Below the pieces are notes generated by a model, which saw only the letters and a program-made list of their open reading frames with translations, was not told where the DNA came from and searched no databases. From the NCBI RefSeq assembly GCF_029893635.1, contig NZ_JARXYR010000002.1, positions 3,385,001-3,449,000 on the forward strand: DNA of 64,000 bases, in the 5' to 3' direction. Positions 1-9,056 of this stretch are shown here, one piece after another. Position 1 is the first letter of the stretch, and each line of letters opens with the position of its first letter. The DNA is from Variovorax sp. TBS-050B (lineage in GTDB: Bacteria > Pseudomonadota > Gammaproteobacteria > Burkholderiales > Burkholderiaceae_C). The position numbers and the translations under genes are program-made.

Positions 1-931
1 CCAGCACCTCGGCCCACTGGTCCTCGGTGTAGGGCTTGGTGACGCGCGGCGATTCGTGCACGCGCGTGACCTTCATCTCATGGCCGAACTCGACCTCCGA
101 TTCGTCCACGCCGCCTTCGATCGGCGCGGCGCTCGAGGGCGTGGGCGTGCAGGCGAGCGGAATGTGGCCTTCGCCGGCCAGCAGGCCCGAGGTGGCGTCG
201 AGGCCGATCCAGCCCGCGCCGGGCAGGAACACCTCGCACCAGGCATGCAGGTCGGTGAAGTCGACCGTGGTGCCGCTCGGGCCGTCGAGCGCCTTCACGT
301 CGGGCGTGAGCTGGATCAGGTAGCCCGAGACGAAGCGCGCCGCCAGGCCGCAGTGGCGCAGCAGCTGCACCAGCAGCCAGCCCGAGTCGCGGCACGAGCC
401 GCTGCCGTTGGCGAGCGTTTCTTCCGGCGTCTGCACGCCGGGCTCCATGCGGATCAGGTAGTTGACGTCCTGCTGGACCTGCTGGTTGAGCCGGACCAGG
501 AAGTCGATGGTGCGCTGCGCTTTGCGGTCCACCTTGGCGAGGTAGGCCGCAAGCAGCGGCGTGGGTTCCTCGGTCACGAGGTAGGGGGCGAGCTCCTCGG
601 CCTGCGAGGGCGTGTAGGCGAACGGAAAGTTCTCGGCATGCGGCTCGAGAAAGAAGTCGAAGGGGTTGTAGACCGCCATCTCGACCACGAGATCGACCGT
701 GACCTTGAACTCGCGCGTCTTCTCCGGAAACACGAGCCGCGCCTGGTAGTTGGCGAACGGGTCCTGCATCCAGTTGATGAAGTGGTTCTCGGGCTCGACG
801 CGCAGCGAATACGAGATGACGTTGCTGCGGCAGTGCGGCGCGGGGCGCAGGCGCACGACCTGCGGACCCAGTTGCACCGGGCGGTCGTACCTGTAGTGCG
901 TGACGTGGTGGAGCGCGGCGTGGATGGACAT
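1..931 (-). CDS. Transglutaminase-like family protein, N-terminal part (cut by window start)
   Basis: The frame opens at the ATG at 931 and stays open to base 1, giving about 310 residues without a stop. The start MSIHAALHHVTHYRYDRPV is the beta-strand opening typical of bacterial transglutaminase-like proteins that often continue into a DUF2126 domain. A cysteine-protease-type triad is visible: Cys180 in NGSGSCRDSGW, His229 in DLHAWCEV and Asp245 in GLDATSG. Such genes commonly sit beside circularly permuted ATP-grasp and alpha-E genes. Here those two lie 8 kb away on the other strand (9057-11540), so the set is split. The family probably acts in peptide or amide-bond chemistry, but the substrate is unknown. 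The C-terminal half lies outside the window. Confidence 0.85.
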   Translation of the reverse strand, partial: MSIHAALHHVTHYRYDRPVQLGPQVVRLRPAPHCRSNVISYSLRVEPENHFINWMQDPFANYQARLVFPEKTREFKVTVDLVVEMAVYNPFDFFLEPHAENFPFAYTPSQAEELAPYLVTEEPTPLLAAYLAKVDRKAQRTIDFLVRLNQQVQQDVNYLIRMEPGVQTPEETLANGSGSCRDSGWLLVQLLRHCGLAARFVSGYLIQLTPDVKALDGPSGTTVDFTDLHAWCEVFLPGAGWIGLDATSGLLAGEGHIPLACTPTPSSAAPIEGGVDESEVEFGHEMKVTRVHESPRVTKPYTEDQWAEVL

Positions 932-1031
932 GGTTCTCCCGGCTGGTCTTCGAAGGCGCCGGCGAGGGCCGGGCCGGCACATACTAGCCCAGAAGAATGC
1001 AAGGAATGCGCCAGCCGGCGCCGCTGCCGCT

Positions 1032-2015
1032 TCAGCCCACGGGCCGGATGTGCGCCTCCTTCGCGAGCTTCTTCCAGCGCCGCGCATCGTCTTCGACGCG
1101 CGCGCGGAAGGCCTCGGCATCGGCCTCATAGGGGTCGAGCGCCAGCGCCCGCAGGCGCTCCTTCATCGGCGGCTGCGCGAGCGCGTGGCCGATCGACCGG
1201 CTGATGCGCGCGGACACCGGCGCAGGCAGGCCCGCGGGGCCGAGGATGCCGAACCACTGCTCGTATTCCACCCCGGGCAATCCTGCCTCGGCGAAGGTCG
1301 GCACGTCGGGGTAGTCGGGATGGCGAACCGGCGCCGTGTTCGCGAGCATGCGCACCTGGCCGTTCTTCACGAAGCTCGCGCCCGAGGCGATGGAGATGAC
1401 CATCAGGTCGAGCTGGCCCGCGACGAGGTCGACCAGCGCGGGCGCAGTGCCCTTGTACGGCACCACGGTCACCGTGGCCTTGCCGAGGTGCCGGATCATC
1501 TCGAACACGATGCTGCCGTTGCCCGGGATGCCGATATTGAGCTTGCCGGGGTGCTTGTGCGCATGGTCCAGCATCCCGGCGATGGACGTGGCGGGAAAGT
1601 CGGGCCGGCAGACGAGGAACAGCGGCGTCTTCGCAATGCCGCCGACGGCAGTGAAGTCCTTCACCGGATCGAAGGGGATGTTGCGCGTGAACACCGGATT
1701 GGTCATGTGGTTCGCATCCACGAGCAGCAGGGTGTAGCCGTCGGGCTCGGCCCTGGCGACGAAGTCGCTGCCGATCGCGCCCGCGGCGCCGGCCTTGTTC
1801 TCGATCAGCACCGTCTGCTGGAGGTCCTTCGCCATCCATTCGCCGATGGTGCGGCCCACCACGTCGGAACTGCCGCCCGCGGCGAAGGGCACGATCAGCC
1901 GCACGGGCTTGAGCGACGGGTAGGGCGCCTGCGCCGCGCGCGCGGCGAGCGGATGCAGGCCGAGGGCCGCGGCCGACAGCAGCAGCTTCCTGCGGTTCGG
2001 GTGGAACTCGTTCAT
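1032..2015 (-). CDS. Tripartite tricarboxylate transporter (Bug family) substrate-binding protein
   Basis: This 327-residue periplasmic binding protein starts at the ATG at 2015, behind a clear AGGAGA ribosome site. The N-terminus NRRKLLLSAAALGLHPLAA has a twin arginine and a hydrophobic stretch and ends ARAAQA, so it is exported, possibly by Tat. Bug-family marks follow: VRLIVPFAAGGSSDVVGRTI, LVDANHMTNP, VPYKGTAPALVDLVAGQ and DVPTFAEAGLPGVEY. Bug proteins capture small carboxylates, sometimes as orphan receptors without adjacent membrane subunits, and none is adjacent here. It follows the thiol dioxygenase / rhodanese / lyase genes by 71 bp, which suggests, as inference, that it binds a sulfur-containing organic acid used by that operon. 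Confidence 0.9.
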   Translation of the reverse strand: MNEFHPNRRKLLLSAAALGLHPLAARAAQAPYPSLKPVRLIVPFAAGGSSDVVGRTIGEWMAKDLQQTVLIENKAGAAGAIGSDFVARAEPDGYTLLLVDANHMTNPVFTRNIPFDPVKDFTAVGGIAKTPLFLVCRPDFPATSIAGMLDHAHKHPGKLNIGIPGNGSIVFEMIRHLGKATVTVVPYKGTAPALVDLVAGQLDLMVISIASGASFVKNGQVRMLANTAPVRHPDYPDVPTFAEAGLPGVEYEQWFGILGPAGLPAPVSARISRSIGHALAQPPMKERLRALALDPYEADAEAFRARVEDDARRWKKLAKEAHIRPVG

Positions 2016-2086
2016 TTTTTCGTCTCCTTCCTTGGTTGCGTGGATGTGCGTGGATGTGCGCGGATGCGTGCGCTTCGCGGTGCGGC

Positions 2087-3277
2087 TCAGCCCGCCCGCT
2101 GGGATGCCAGCGCGTCGAAGGCCTGCGCCAGGTCTGCCAGCAGCGCCTCGACCTCCTCCAGCCCGATGTGCAGCCGGACCAGCAGCCCGCGCCCGGTCCA
2201 GGCTGCGCCGCGGCTGTGGCCGAGGTCGTAGAGGCCGACCATGCTTTCGTAGCCGCCCCACGAGGCGCCGATGCCGAACAGCCCGAGCGCGTCCATCCAC
2301 CGGCTGGCGCTGTCGTGGCCGATGGCGGGCGCGAACTCGAAGGAGAGCAGGCCGTTGCTGCCGTGGCAGTCGCGCAGCCAGAGCGCATGGGCCGCATCGC
2401 CGGGCAGGGCCGGATGGAAGACGCGCGCGACTTCGCTGCGCCGCTGCAGCCAGCGCGCGACCTCGAGCGCCTGCCGCTGGTGCTGCGCGAGCCGCACGCC
2501 CATGGTGCGCGCGCCGCGCAGCACCAGCCAGGCGTCGTCCGGGCTCACCGTCATGCCGAAGGCGTCGCAGGTCTGGTTGAGCGGCGCCCAGGCCGCCTCG
2601 GTGGCGCAGGCGGTGCCCATCATCACGTCGGAGTGACCGCCGAGGTACTTGGTGGCGGCCATCACCGAGATGTCCGCGCCGAGCGCGAGCGGGCGGTACT
2701 GCAGGCCCGAACCCCAGGTGTTGTCGGCCACCAGCAGCGCGCCCGCCTCGTGCGCGAGCGCCGCGAGCGCGGGCAGGTCGCACATCTCGTAGAGCAGCGA
2801 GCCGGGGCATTCGGCATAGACCACCCGCGTGTTCGGCCGCATCAGGCGTGCGGCATCGCTGCCGTCGGCCGCAAAGAAGCTGCATTCGATGCCACGCGGC
2901 ACGAGGAAGCTGCGCACCAGGTGGCGCGTCGGCTCGTAGACGCCGTCGCTCATCAGCAGGTGGTCGCCGGGTTTCAGGCAGGCCAGCAGCACCATGCCGA
3001 TGGCCGCCAGCCCGGTCGGGAAGAGGCGGGTGCGGAAGCCGCCCTCGAGTTCGGTGACCAGGTCCTCGAGCGCGAAGTTGGTCGGGTTGCCGCGCGCACC
3101 GTAGATGAAGTTGCGCTCGCTGTCGCGCCGTGCGCGCAGCTCGAGCTGCTGCGCGACGCTGTCGAACAGCACCGTGCTCGCGCGCACCACGGGCGGGTTG
3201 ACCGGCCGGCCGCCTTCGTAGCGCGGCTGCTTGCCGCCGTGGACGAGGCGGGTGGCGCCCGGCGGTGGCGTGGTCAT
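2087..3277 (-). CDS. PLP-dependent trans-sulfuration enzyme (cystathionine beta-lyase-like)
   Basis: The protein has 396 residues, the normal size for the Cys/Met metabolism PLP family. Visible marks are TRLVHGGKQP near the start, the GNPTNFALEDLVTELEGG segment, LMSDGVYEPTR, the PLP-binding VADNTWGSGL and the Schiff-base lysine in SVMAATKYLGGHSDVMMG. The sequence is closer to cystathionine beta-lyase (MetC) than to gamma-synthase, but members of this family vary in whether they cleave cystathionine, cysteine or other thioethers. The ATG overlaps the stop of the upstream rhodanese gene by 4 nt (ATGA), indicating translational coupling. In this operon it probably releases or processes thiols or sulfide for the rhodanese and dioxygenase. 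Confidence 0.88.
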   Translation of the reverse strand: MTTPPPGATRLVHGGKQPRYEGGRPVNPPVVRASTVLFDSVAQQLELRARRDSERNFIYGARGNPTNFALEDLVTELEGGFRTRLFPTGLAAIGMVLLACLKPGDHLLMSDGVYEPTRHLVRSFLVPRGIECSFFAADGSDAARLMRPNTRVVYAECPGSLLYEMCDLPALAALAHEAGALLVADNTWGSGLQYRPLALGADISVMAATKYLGGHSDVMMGTACATEAAWAPLNQTCDAFGMTVSPDDAWLVLRGARTMGVRLAQHQRQALEVARWLQRRSEVARVFHPALPGDAAHALWLRDCHGSNGLLSFEFAPAIGHDSASRWMDALGLFGIGASWGGYESMVGLYDLGHSRGAAWTGRGLLVRLHIGLEEVEALLADLAQAFDALASQRAG

Positions 3278-4872
3278 GGCCGCCCCCGCGCGTCGCCCGG
3301 CAGCCGGAACACCGCGCGCTCCTCGGCATCGAGCTGCGCCACCAGGCCGATCTCCCAGGCCAGGTAGCGCCGCGCCGCTTCCTTGTTGCCGTCGTGCCGG
3401 TCGTGCACGAAGAACACGAAATCGATGTGTTCCTCCTGCGACGGCGCGAGCGGAGCGGCGTCGACCGGCAGTCCGGCCGCGGCCCAGGCCTCCAGGCCGC
3501 CGCGCAGCATGCGCAGCGGCGGCCGAGCCGGTGCGGCGAGCTCGGAGGCGGCGAGCGCGGCGACAGCCGGATGCTCCGCCACGAACACCACCTCGCGCGC
3601 ATCGCCGTCGCCCTCGAGGGCCTGCCGCACCCGCGGGCGCACCGACCACTGCGAGCCCGGAATGCGCGAGGCACGGTACGAGGGGCTCGGCCGCAGGTCG
3701 ATCATGCGCACGGTGCCGGCACGCCATGCATCGGCGAGCGCGGCGGCTTCGACCTCGGGCGGCGCGGGCGGCAGCGCGGCAGCCTCGGGCGAAGGCAGGG
3801 CGAGCCCGCTGCCCAGGCCGCCGGCGAGCACATGCGCGTCGTGGCCCATCTGGCGCAACCAGCTCGCGACCGTGGGCGCGCGCACGCCGTCGTCGTCGAA
3901 CAGCACCAGGCGCGCATGGCGCACGCCCACGTATTCGTCGGTCGCCTGGACCAGCTGGCCTCCGGGCGTGTGCTGCGCGCCGGGCAGGCTGCCGGCGGCG
4001 AATTCCTCGGGCGTGCGCACGTCGCACAAGTACAGCGTGCGCGCGGGATCGCTCGCCCAGTCGCGCACGGTGCCGGCGGAGACGGTCTGCACGCCGTGCC
4101 TGCGCGCCAGCGCCGCGGCCTGTTCGCGCAGGCCGCCGCCGCCCGATCCGGGCGGGTAGCCCAGGCTGCGGCCGTGGTCGAGCGGCAGCTCGCTCAGCAT
4201 CCAGCCCTGCGTGCCGTTCTCGAGCGCCATCACGGGATTGGGCAGGCCGAGGCTGATCAACGTCTGTGCGCCGATGATGCTGCGCGTTCGCCCGGCGCAG
4301 TTGACGACCACCGGCGTGCTGGCATCGGGCACCAGCGACTGGATGCGGTAGGCCAGCTCGCCGTTCGGACAGCAGCGCGCGCCCGGAATGCTCATCTTGC
4401 GGAACTCGGCCAGAGGCCGTCCGTCGAGCACCACCAGCGGCTCGCCCGCCGCCATGCGGCGCGCGAGCTCGGCGGCGCCGATGTGCGGCGTGCCGTAGGC
4501 CTGCTCGGCGAGCTCGCCGAACACCTTCGAGGGCACGTTGACGCCCGCAAACAGGCCGTGGCCCTGCGCGGCCCAGGTCGCGGTGCCGCCTTCGAGCACA
4601 TGCACCTCGCGGTAGCCGAGCGCCTCCAGCCGGCGTGCGGCGGACAGCGCCGGGCCGCGGCCGTCGGCGTCGCAAACCACCAGCCGCACGTCGCGCCGCG
4701 GCGCGAGCCGTGCGACCTCCAGTTCGAGCCGGCTGTAGGGCAGCGGCACCGCGAACAGCAGGTGCGACTCGGCGAACGGACCGCGCTCGCGCACGTCGAA
4801 GAGCGCGAGTTCGGCGCCGTCGTGCAGCCAGCGCTTGAGCGTGCGCGCGCCGATCAGCGTGGGGGCATTCAT
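3274..4872 (-). CDS. Four-module rhodanese-domain protein (sulfurtransferase-like)
   Basis: The protein has 532 residues built from four rhodanese-like modules. Module 1 starts [12 protein letters not shown] and contains VVCDADGRG. Module 2 contains the active-loop CAGRTRS after PVVVNC. Module 3 carries [15 protein letters not shown] but has [10 protein letters not shown] where the catalytic loop should have Cys. Module 4 ([19 protein letters not shown]) has [10 protein letters not shown], also without Cys. Modules 1 and 2 may therefore transfer sulfur while 3 and 4 are structural or binding. The C-terminal tail [20 protein letters not shown] is extra. The ATG overlaps the upstream dioxygenase stop by 4 nt. 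Expected role: handling sulfane sulfur, or sulfite and thiosulfate, made during thiol oxidation. It is cytoplasmic, with no signal peptide. Confidence 0.87.
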   Translation of the reverse strand: MNAPTLIGARTLKRWLHDGAELALFDVRERGPFAESHLLFAVPLPYSRLELEVARLAPRRDVRLVVCDADGRGPALSAARRLEALGYREVHVLEGGTATWAAQGHGLFAGVNVPSKVFGELAEQAYGTPHIGAAELARRMAAGEPLVVLDGRPLAEFRKMSIPGARCCPNGELAYRIQSLVPDASTPVVVNCAGRTRSIIGAQTLISLGLPNPVMALENGTQGWMLSELPLDHGRSLGYPPGSGGGGLREQAAALARRHGVQTVSAGTVRDWASDPARTLYLCDVRTPEEFAAGSLPGAQHTPGGQLVQATDEYVGVRHARLVLFDDDGVRAPTVASWLRQMGHDAHVLAGGLGSGLALPSPEAAALPPAPPEVEAAALADAWRAGTVRMIDLRPSPSYRASRIPGSQWSVRPRVRQALEGDGDAREVVFVAEHPAVAALAASELAAPARPPLRMLRGGLEAWAAAGLPVDAAPLAPSQEEHIDFVFFVHDRHDGNKEAARRYLAWEIGLVAQLDAEERAVFRLPGDARGRP

Positions 4873-5459
4873 GCGCGCACCGTCGTCTTCACGGCCATGG
4901 CCATGCGCTCGCAGGTGCCGCGCTCCATGTCGTAGGCGAGGCGCTCCGAGAGCGTCTCGAGCGCGCGACCGTACATGTGCAGGTGACGGATTTCCTGGCC
5001 CGGCGGGATCTCGACCGAGTGGATGTCGTCGGGCATCAGCGCGATGCCGGTGCCGGGCTCCACCACCACCTCGCCGCTCTGGCGCAGCGTGGCCGGGCCG
5101 GGCTCGCTGCCGCCGTCGGTGCGCTCGTAGAGGCGGTTGATCTCCATGCCCTGGACCGCGGCGATGCAGGCCCAGGTGGTGTGGTTGTGGGGAACGATGC
5201 GCTTGCCCGGACGCATCACGTTGAGGTAGAGCGCGTAACGCTGGTCGGCATCGGCGCTGATCAGGTAGCGCGCCTGCAGGTCGCCCTCGGCCGGCGGCGG
5301 GAAATCCTGCGCCGACCACAGCGAGGGCTGGCTGGCCAGCGCCATGAGCTCGTCGCGAACCTGCTGCAGCGCCTCCCGCGTGAGACCGCCCTCGAGGCGT
5401 TGCCTGACCTCGGTGACGGTGCGCGAGACCGCCTCCTGGCGCTGGACGGTGAGGGACAT
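4869..5459 (-). CDS. Cysteine-dioxygenase-type thiol dioxygenase (cupin)
   Basis: I start at the ATG at 5459 ([10 protein letters not shown]), 9 nt after an AAAGGAA ribosome site, although the frame is open upstream; this gives 196 residues. The cupin iron ligands are visible: His91 and His93 in [16 protein letters not shown] and His147 in [14 protein letters not shown]. Arg64 in LQARYLIS lies where eukaryotic-type CDO has its substrate-carboxylate arginine. The family oxidises a thiol to a sulfinate with O2; bacterial members act on cysteine, 3-mercaptopropionate or mercaptosuccinate. The sequence alone does not settle which. It is the first gene of the minus-strand sulfur operon, opposite a LysR gene, so substrate-induced control is likely. 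Confidence 0.85.
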   Translation of the reverse strand: MSLTVQRQEAVSRTVTEVRQRLEGGLTREALQQVRDELMALASQPSLWSAQDFPPPAEGDLQARYLISADADQRYALYLNVMRPGKRIVPHNHTTWACIAAVQGMEINRLYERTDGGSEPGPATLRQSGEVVVEPGTGIALMPDDIHSVEIPPGQEIRHLHMYGRALETLSERLAYDMERGTCERMAMAVKTTVRA

Positions 5460-5606
5460 GCGGTGTTTCCTTTCGATAGTTAGCAATGCTGATGTTTCTG
5501 GGCGGGCCCGCGGCATGGCGCCGGCTTGTCGCGCGGCCGGGCCTTCCTCTTGAACGCTGCCATGGTGCGCCTCAGGGGCAGGCGGGATCAATCCAGTCGG
5601 CGGCTT

Positions 5607-5623
5607 CGAAGCATTAGACTTCG
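5607..5623. promoter_or_regulatory. Short dyad in the dioxygenase / LysR intergenic region
   Basis: CGAAG and CTTCG form a 5-7-5 dyad just 6 bp before the LysR start codon. LysR-type regulators often bind imperfect dyads between themselves and a divergent target, so this is a possible autoregulatory site. It is short and could arise by chance; no clear promoter boxes were identified around it. Confidence 0.25.
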
Positions 5624-5629
5624 TGAACC

Positions 5630-6490
5630 ATGAGTGCACTGGATCTGGATCAGCTGAGAACCCTGGTGGCCATCGAGGAATGCGGCTCCTTCGCCGCCGC
5701 GGCCGCGAAGCTGGACCTGACGCAGTCGGCCGTGACGCAGCAGATGCAGCGGCTGGAGCGCCGCATCGGCCACGCCTTGTTCGAGAAGGCCGGCCGCGGC
5801 CGGCGCCCGAGCGGCCATGCGCTGCGCCTGTTGGTGTATGCGCGCCGTCTGCTCGCGGTGCACGACGAGGCGCTGCGCGGCATGGCCGATGCGGGCGAGC
5901 AGGGGCGCGTGCGCATCGGCGCGGCGCACGACATGGCGGACCTGCTGCTGCCGCGCGTGCTCGCCCAGATCGCGCAGACCATGCCGCGCATGCAGATCGA
6001 CATCGAGATTTCGCGCAGCCCGCACCTGATGACCGCGCTGGCGCAGGGGCGGCTCGACATCGTCATCGCCAACCGCGTCGATCCCGAGGCCGAAGGCGCG
6101 CTGCTGCGCATGCATCCCACCGTGTGGCTCTGCGCCGCGGGCTACCAGCACGATCCGTCCAAGCCCGTGCCGCTGATCGTGATCGACGGGCCGAGCCTGT
6201 TCCACCGGCTCGCCGTCGAGGCGCTGCAGGGCGCGGGCCTGGGCTGGACCGCGAGCTACACCACCTCGAACGTGCTCGGGGTGAAGGCCGCGCTGCGCGC
6301 GGGGCTCGGCGTGGCGGCGCGCGGCATCGAGTTCGTCGATTCGTACACGCGCGTGCTCGGCGCGCGCGAGGGCCTGCCGCCGCTGCCCGACGTGCCGTAC
6401 TTCCTGTATGTGCGGCGCCATGTGGTCAACCCGCTGACGCGGCGCGTGTTCGAGATGCTGCGCGACGACCTCGGGCTGGTGGTCTCCTAG
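5630..6490 (+). CDS. LysR-family transcriptional regulator
   Basis: The protein has 286 residues with the standard LysR layout. The N-terminal winged helix-turn-helix covers residues 1-60 ([20 protein letters not shown], then [17 protein letters not shown]). The effector domain starts near residue 90 ([20 protein letters not shown]) and includes [12 protein letters not shown]. It is divergent from the thiol dioxygenase operon across a 170 bp gap, the usual position for a LysR that controls its neighbour. The inducer is probably the thiol substrate or a sulfinate product; this is inferred from position only. Confidence 0.92.
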   Translation: MSALDLDQLRTLVAIEECGSFAAAAAKLDLTQSAVTQQMQRLERRIGHALFEKAGRGRRPSGHALRLLVYARRLLAVHDEALRGMADAGEQGRVRIGAAHDMADLLLPRVLAQIAQTMPRMQIDIEISRSPHLMTALAQGRLDIVIANRVDPEAEGALLRMHPTVWLCAAGYQHDPSKPVPLIVIDGPSLFHRLAVEALQGAGLGWTASYTTSNVLGVKAALRAGLGVAARGIEFVDSYTRVLGAREGLPPLPDVPYFLYVRRHVVNPLTRRVFEMLRDDLGLVVS

Positions 6491-6576
6491 AGCCCGCACC
6501 GCCGGGCGCCGAGGGCGCATACTCGCCGCCACATCATCGAAGCGCCCAGCGAGGCGCGGTCAGGGAGCAGGCGGGA

Positions 6577-8988
6577 ATGGCAGACAGGCAGGCCGCGCGC
6601 GCGGCATGGCCCTTCGTGGCGATGGGCGGCTGGGTGCTCGGCAGCGCGCTGCAGTTGCAGCAGGCGGCGCTGTGGGCTTGGCCGGTCTACGCGGCGCTGT
6701 GCGCGGCGGGGCTCGGCCTTTGGGCGGTGCTGTCGCTGCGCCCCCGATGGCGGCGTGGCGCGCTCGCGGCGGCGCTGCTCGCGGGCGCCTGCGGCGGCGC
6801 CGGCTTGGCGGGGCTGCGCGGCGGCCTCTTTCTGGCGGGCGCGCTCGATCCGCTGGTCGAGGGCCGCGATCTGCAGGTGGTCGGCGTGGTGGCGCAGATG
6901 CCGCAGCACGACGAGGGCGGCACGCGCTTCCGGCTCGACGTCGAATCCGTGCAATGGCGCCCGCCGGCCGACGACCGCCTCGTCGCGCCGCCGCGCCTGC
7001 CGGCGCGCATCGCGCTCGGCTGGTACCGCGACGAGGCGGGCGAAGGCGCGGGCGCCGCGCTGCATGCCGGCGAACGCTGGCGCCTGCCGGTGCGGCTCAA
7101 GGCGCCGCACGGCAACCTCAACCCGCACGGCTACGACGGCGAGCTGTGGCTCTGGGAGCAGGGCGTGCAGGCCACCGGCCATGTGCGCGCAGGCATCGGT
7201 GCCGACGCGGCGCCCGAGCGACTGCAGCGCACCTGGCGGCATCCGGTCGAGCGTGCGCGCGAGGCGGTGCGCGACGCGGTGTTCGCCCGCGTGGCCGACG
7301 CGCGGCAGGCCGGCGTGATCGCCGCGCTCGTCACGGGCGACCAGGCGGCGATCGACCGCGCCGACTGGGACGTCTTCCGCGCCACCGGCGTGGCGCACCT
7401 GATGTCGATCTCGGGCCTGCACGTGACGATGTTCGCCTGGCTGGCCGCGCATCTGGCCGGCGTGCTGTGGCGGCGCAGCGGCCGGCTGATGCTGCGGTTC
7501 CCCGCGCCGCAGGCGGCGCTCGTCGGCGGCGTGCTGCTGGCGGGCCTCTATGCGCTGTTCAGCGGCTGGGGCGTGCCTTCGCAGCGCACGGTCTGGATGC
7601 TCGCCGTCGCGGCCCTGCTTCGGCTCACGGGCCGGCGCTGGCCCTGGCCGCACGTGTGGCTGATGATCGCCGCGGTGGTGGTGGCAATGGACCCATGGGC
7701 CCTGATGCAGGCGGGCTTCTGGCTCAGCTTCGCGGCCGTCGGCGTGCTGTTCACGACCGGCTTCGCGCAGCCTGGCCATGAACAGGCAGGGCGTGCGGCC
7801 CGGCTGCTCGCCTTCCTGCGCGAGCAATGGGTGGTCACGCTGGCACTGGCGCCGCTGGGCATGCTGTTCTTCCAGCAGGTCTCGCTGGTGGGCCTGGTCG
7901 CCAACCTGGTGGCGATCCCGTGGGTGACGCTGGTGGTCACCCCGCTGTCGATGCTGGGCGCCGCGGCGCCGCCGCTGTGGGACCTGGCGGCGTGGTCGGT
8001 ACGTGGGCTCGGTGCGCTGCTCGGGTGGCTGGCCGCCTGGCCCTGGGCCACGTGGTCGGTGGCCGCGGCGCCGGCGTGGATGGCCGCATGCGGCGTGGCG
8101 GGCGGGGTGCTGCTCGCGATGCGGCTGCCGTGGTCGGTACGGTCCCTCGGGCTCCCGCTGCTGCTGCCGGTGCTGCTCTGGCAGGCGCCGCGGCCGCCAA
8201 TGGGCGAGTTCGAACTGCTGGCCGCGGACGTGGGGCAGGGCAACGCGGTGCTGGTGCGCACTGCCACGCACGGCCTGCTGTACGACGCCGGTCCGCGCTA
8301 CGGGCTGGAAAGCGATGCCGGCCACCGCGTGCTCGTGCCGCTGCTGCGCGCCTTCGACGAGCGGCTCGACATGCTGGTGCTGAGCCACCGCGACAGCGAC
8401 CACACGGGCGGCGCGGCGGCGGTGCTGGCGATGCAGCCGAAGGCCGCGCTGCTGAGCTCCATCGAGGCCACGCATCCGCTGCAGTCGGTGCGGCCGGCGA
8501 AGCGCTGCGAGGCGGGCCAGCGCTGGACCTGGGACGGCGTGGACTTCGAAGTCCTGCACCCCGCAGCGGAGGACTACGTCGCTTTCACGAAGCCGAACGC
8601 GGTGTCGTGCGTGCTGCGCGTCGGCAACGGCCGTGCGACGGCCCTGCTGGCCGGCGACATCGAGCGGCTGCAGGAGGCCGCGCTGGTGGCGCGCACGCCG
8701 GCGCTGCGCGCGGACCTGCTGCTGGTTCCACACCACGGCAGCAAGACCTCGTCGAGCGCCGCGCTGCTCGACGCCGTGCGCCCGCGCATCGCGCTGGTCC
8801 AGGCCGGCTACCGCAACCGTTTCGGCCATCCGGCGCCCGAGGTGGCGGCGCGTTATGCAGAACGCGGCACGAGGCTGGTGGAGAACGTTCGCTGCGGCGC
8901 CGCCGCGTGGCGCAGCCTCTCGCCCGACCAGGTCACTTGCGAACGCGACCGGAAAAGCGGGCGTTATTGGCAGCACCGCCTTCCCTGA
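6577..8988 (+). CDS. comEC: ComEC/Rec2-type DNA-uptake channel protein
   Basis: The protein has 803 residues, matching full-length ComEC. The N-terminus has several hydrophobic helices and a DUF4131-type soluble region. The competence domain carries the family mark GVAHLMSISGLHVTMFAWLA followed by multiple membrane spans. The C-terminal metallo-beta-lactamase fold has LAADVGQGNAVLV, LSHRDSDHTGG and LLVPHHGSKTSSS. ComEC forms the inner-membrane pore for single-stranded DNA import. I chose the ATG at 6577 (MADRQAARAAWPF), although the frame is open far upstream, because coding similarity begins there. No other competence genes lie nearby. Confidence 0.93.
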   Translation: MADRQAARAAWPFVAMGGWVLGSALQLQQAALWAWPVYAALCAAGLGLWAVLSLRPRWRRGALAAALLAGACGGAGLAGLRGGLFLAGALDPLVEGRDLQVVGVVAQMPQHDEGGTRFRLDVESVQWRPPADDRLVAPPRLPARIALGWYRDEAGEGAGAALHAGERWRLPVRLKAPHGNLNPHGYDGELWLWEQGVQATGHVRAGIGADAAPERLQRTWRHPVERAREAVRDAVFARVADARQAGVIAALVTGDQAAIDRADWDVFRATGVAHLMSISGLHVTMFAWLAAHLAGVLWRRSGRLMLRFPAPQAALVGGVLLAGLYALFSGWGVPSQRTVWMLAVAALLRLTGRRWPWPHVWLMIAAVVVAMDPWALMQAGFWLSFAAVGVLFTTGFAQPGHEQAGRAARLLAFLREQWVVTLALAPLGMLFFQQVSLVGLVANLVAIPWVTLVVTPLSMLGAAAPPLWDLAAWSVRGLGALLGWLAAWPWATWSVAAAPAWMAACGVAGGVLLAMRLPWSVRSLGLPLLLPVLLWQAPRPPMGEFELLAADVGQGNAVLVRTATHGLLYDAGPRYGLESDAGHRVLVPLLRAFDERLDMLVLSHRDSDHTGGAAAVLAMQPKAALLSSIEATHPLQSVRPAKRCEAGQRWTWDGVDFEVLHPAAEDYVAFTKPNAVSCVLRVGNGRATALLAGDIERLQEAALVARTPALRADLLLVPHHGSKTSSSAALLDAVRPRIALVQAGYRNRFGHPAPEVAARYAERGTRLVENVRCGAAAWRSLSPDQVTCERDRKSGRYWQHRLP

Positions 8989-9056
8989 GCCGCCAAGCTA
9001 GGGCTTTCACTGGCCTCGAACTTGCTAAGCTATGGTTCAAGGAGATCGGTCGTTCA

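Noticed and set aside
5623..6576. Extension of the ComEC frame upstream through the LysR gene
   Set aside because: The LysR gene is clear in another frame and ComEC-like sequence begins only at 6577.
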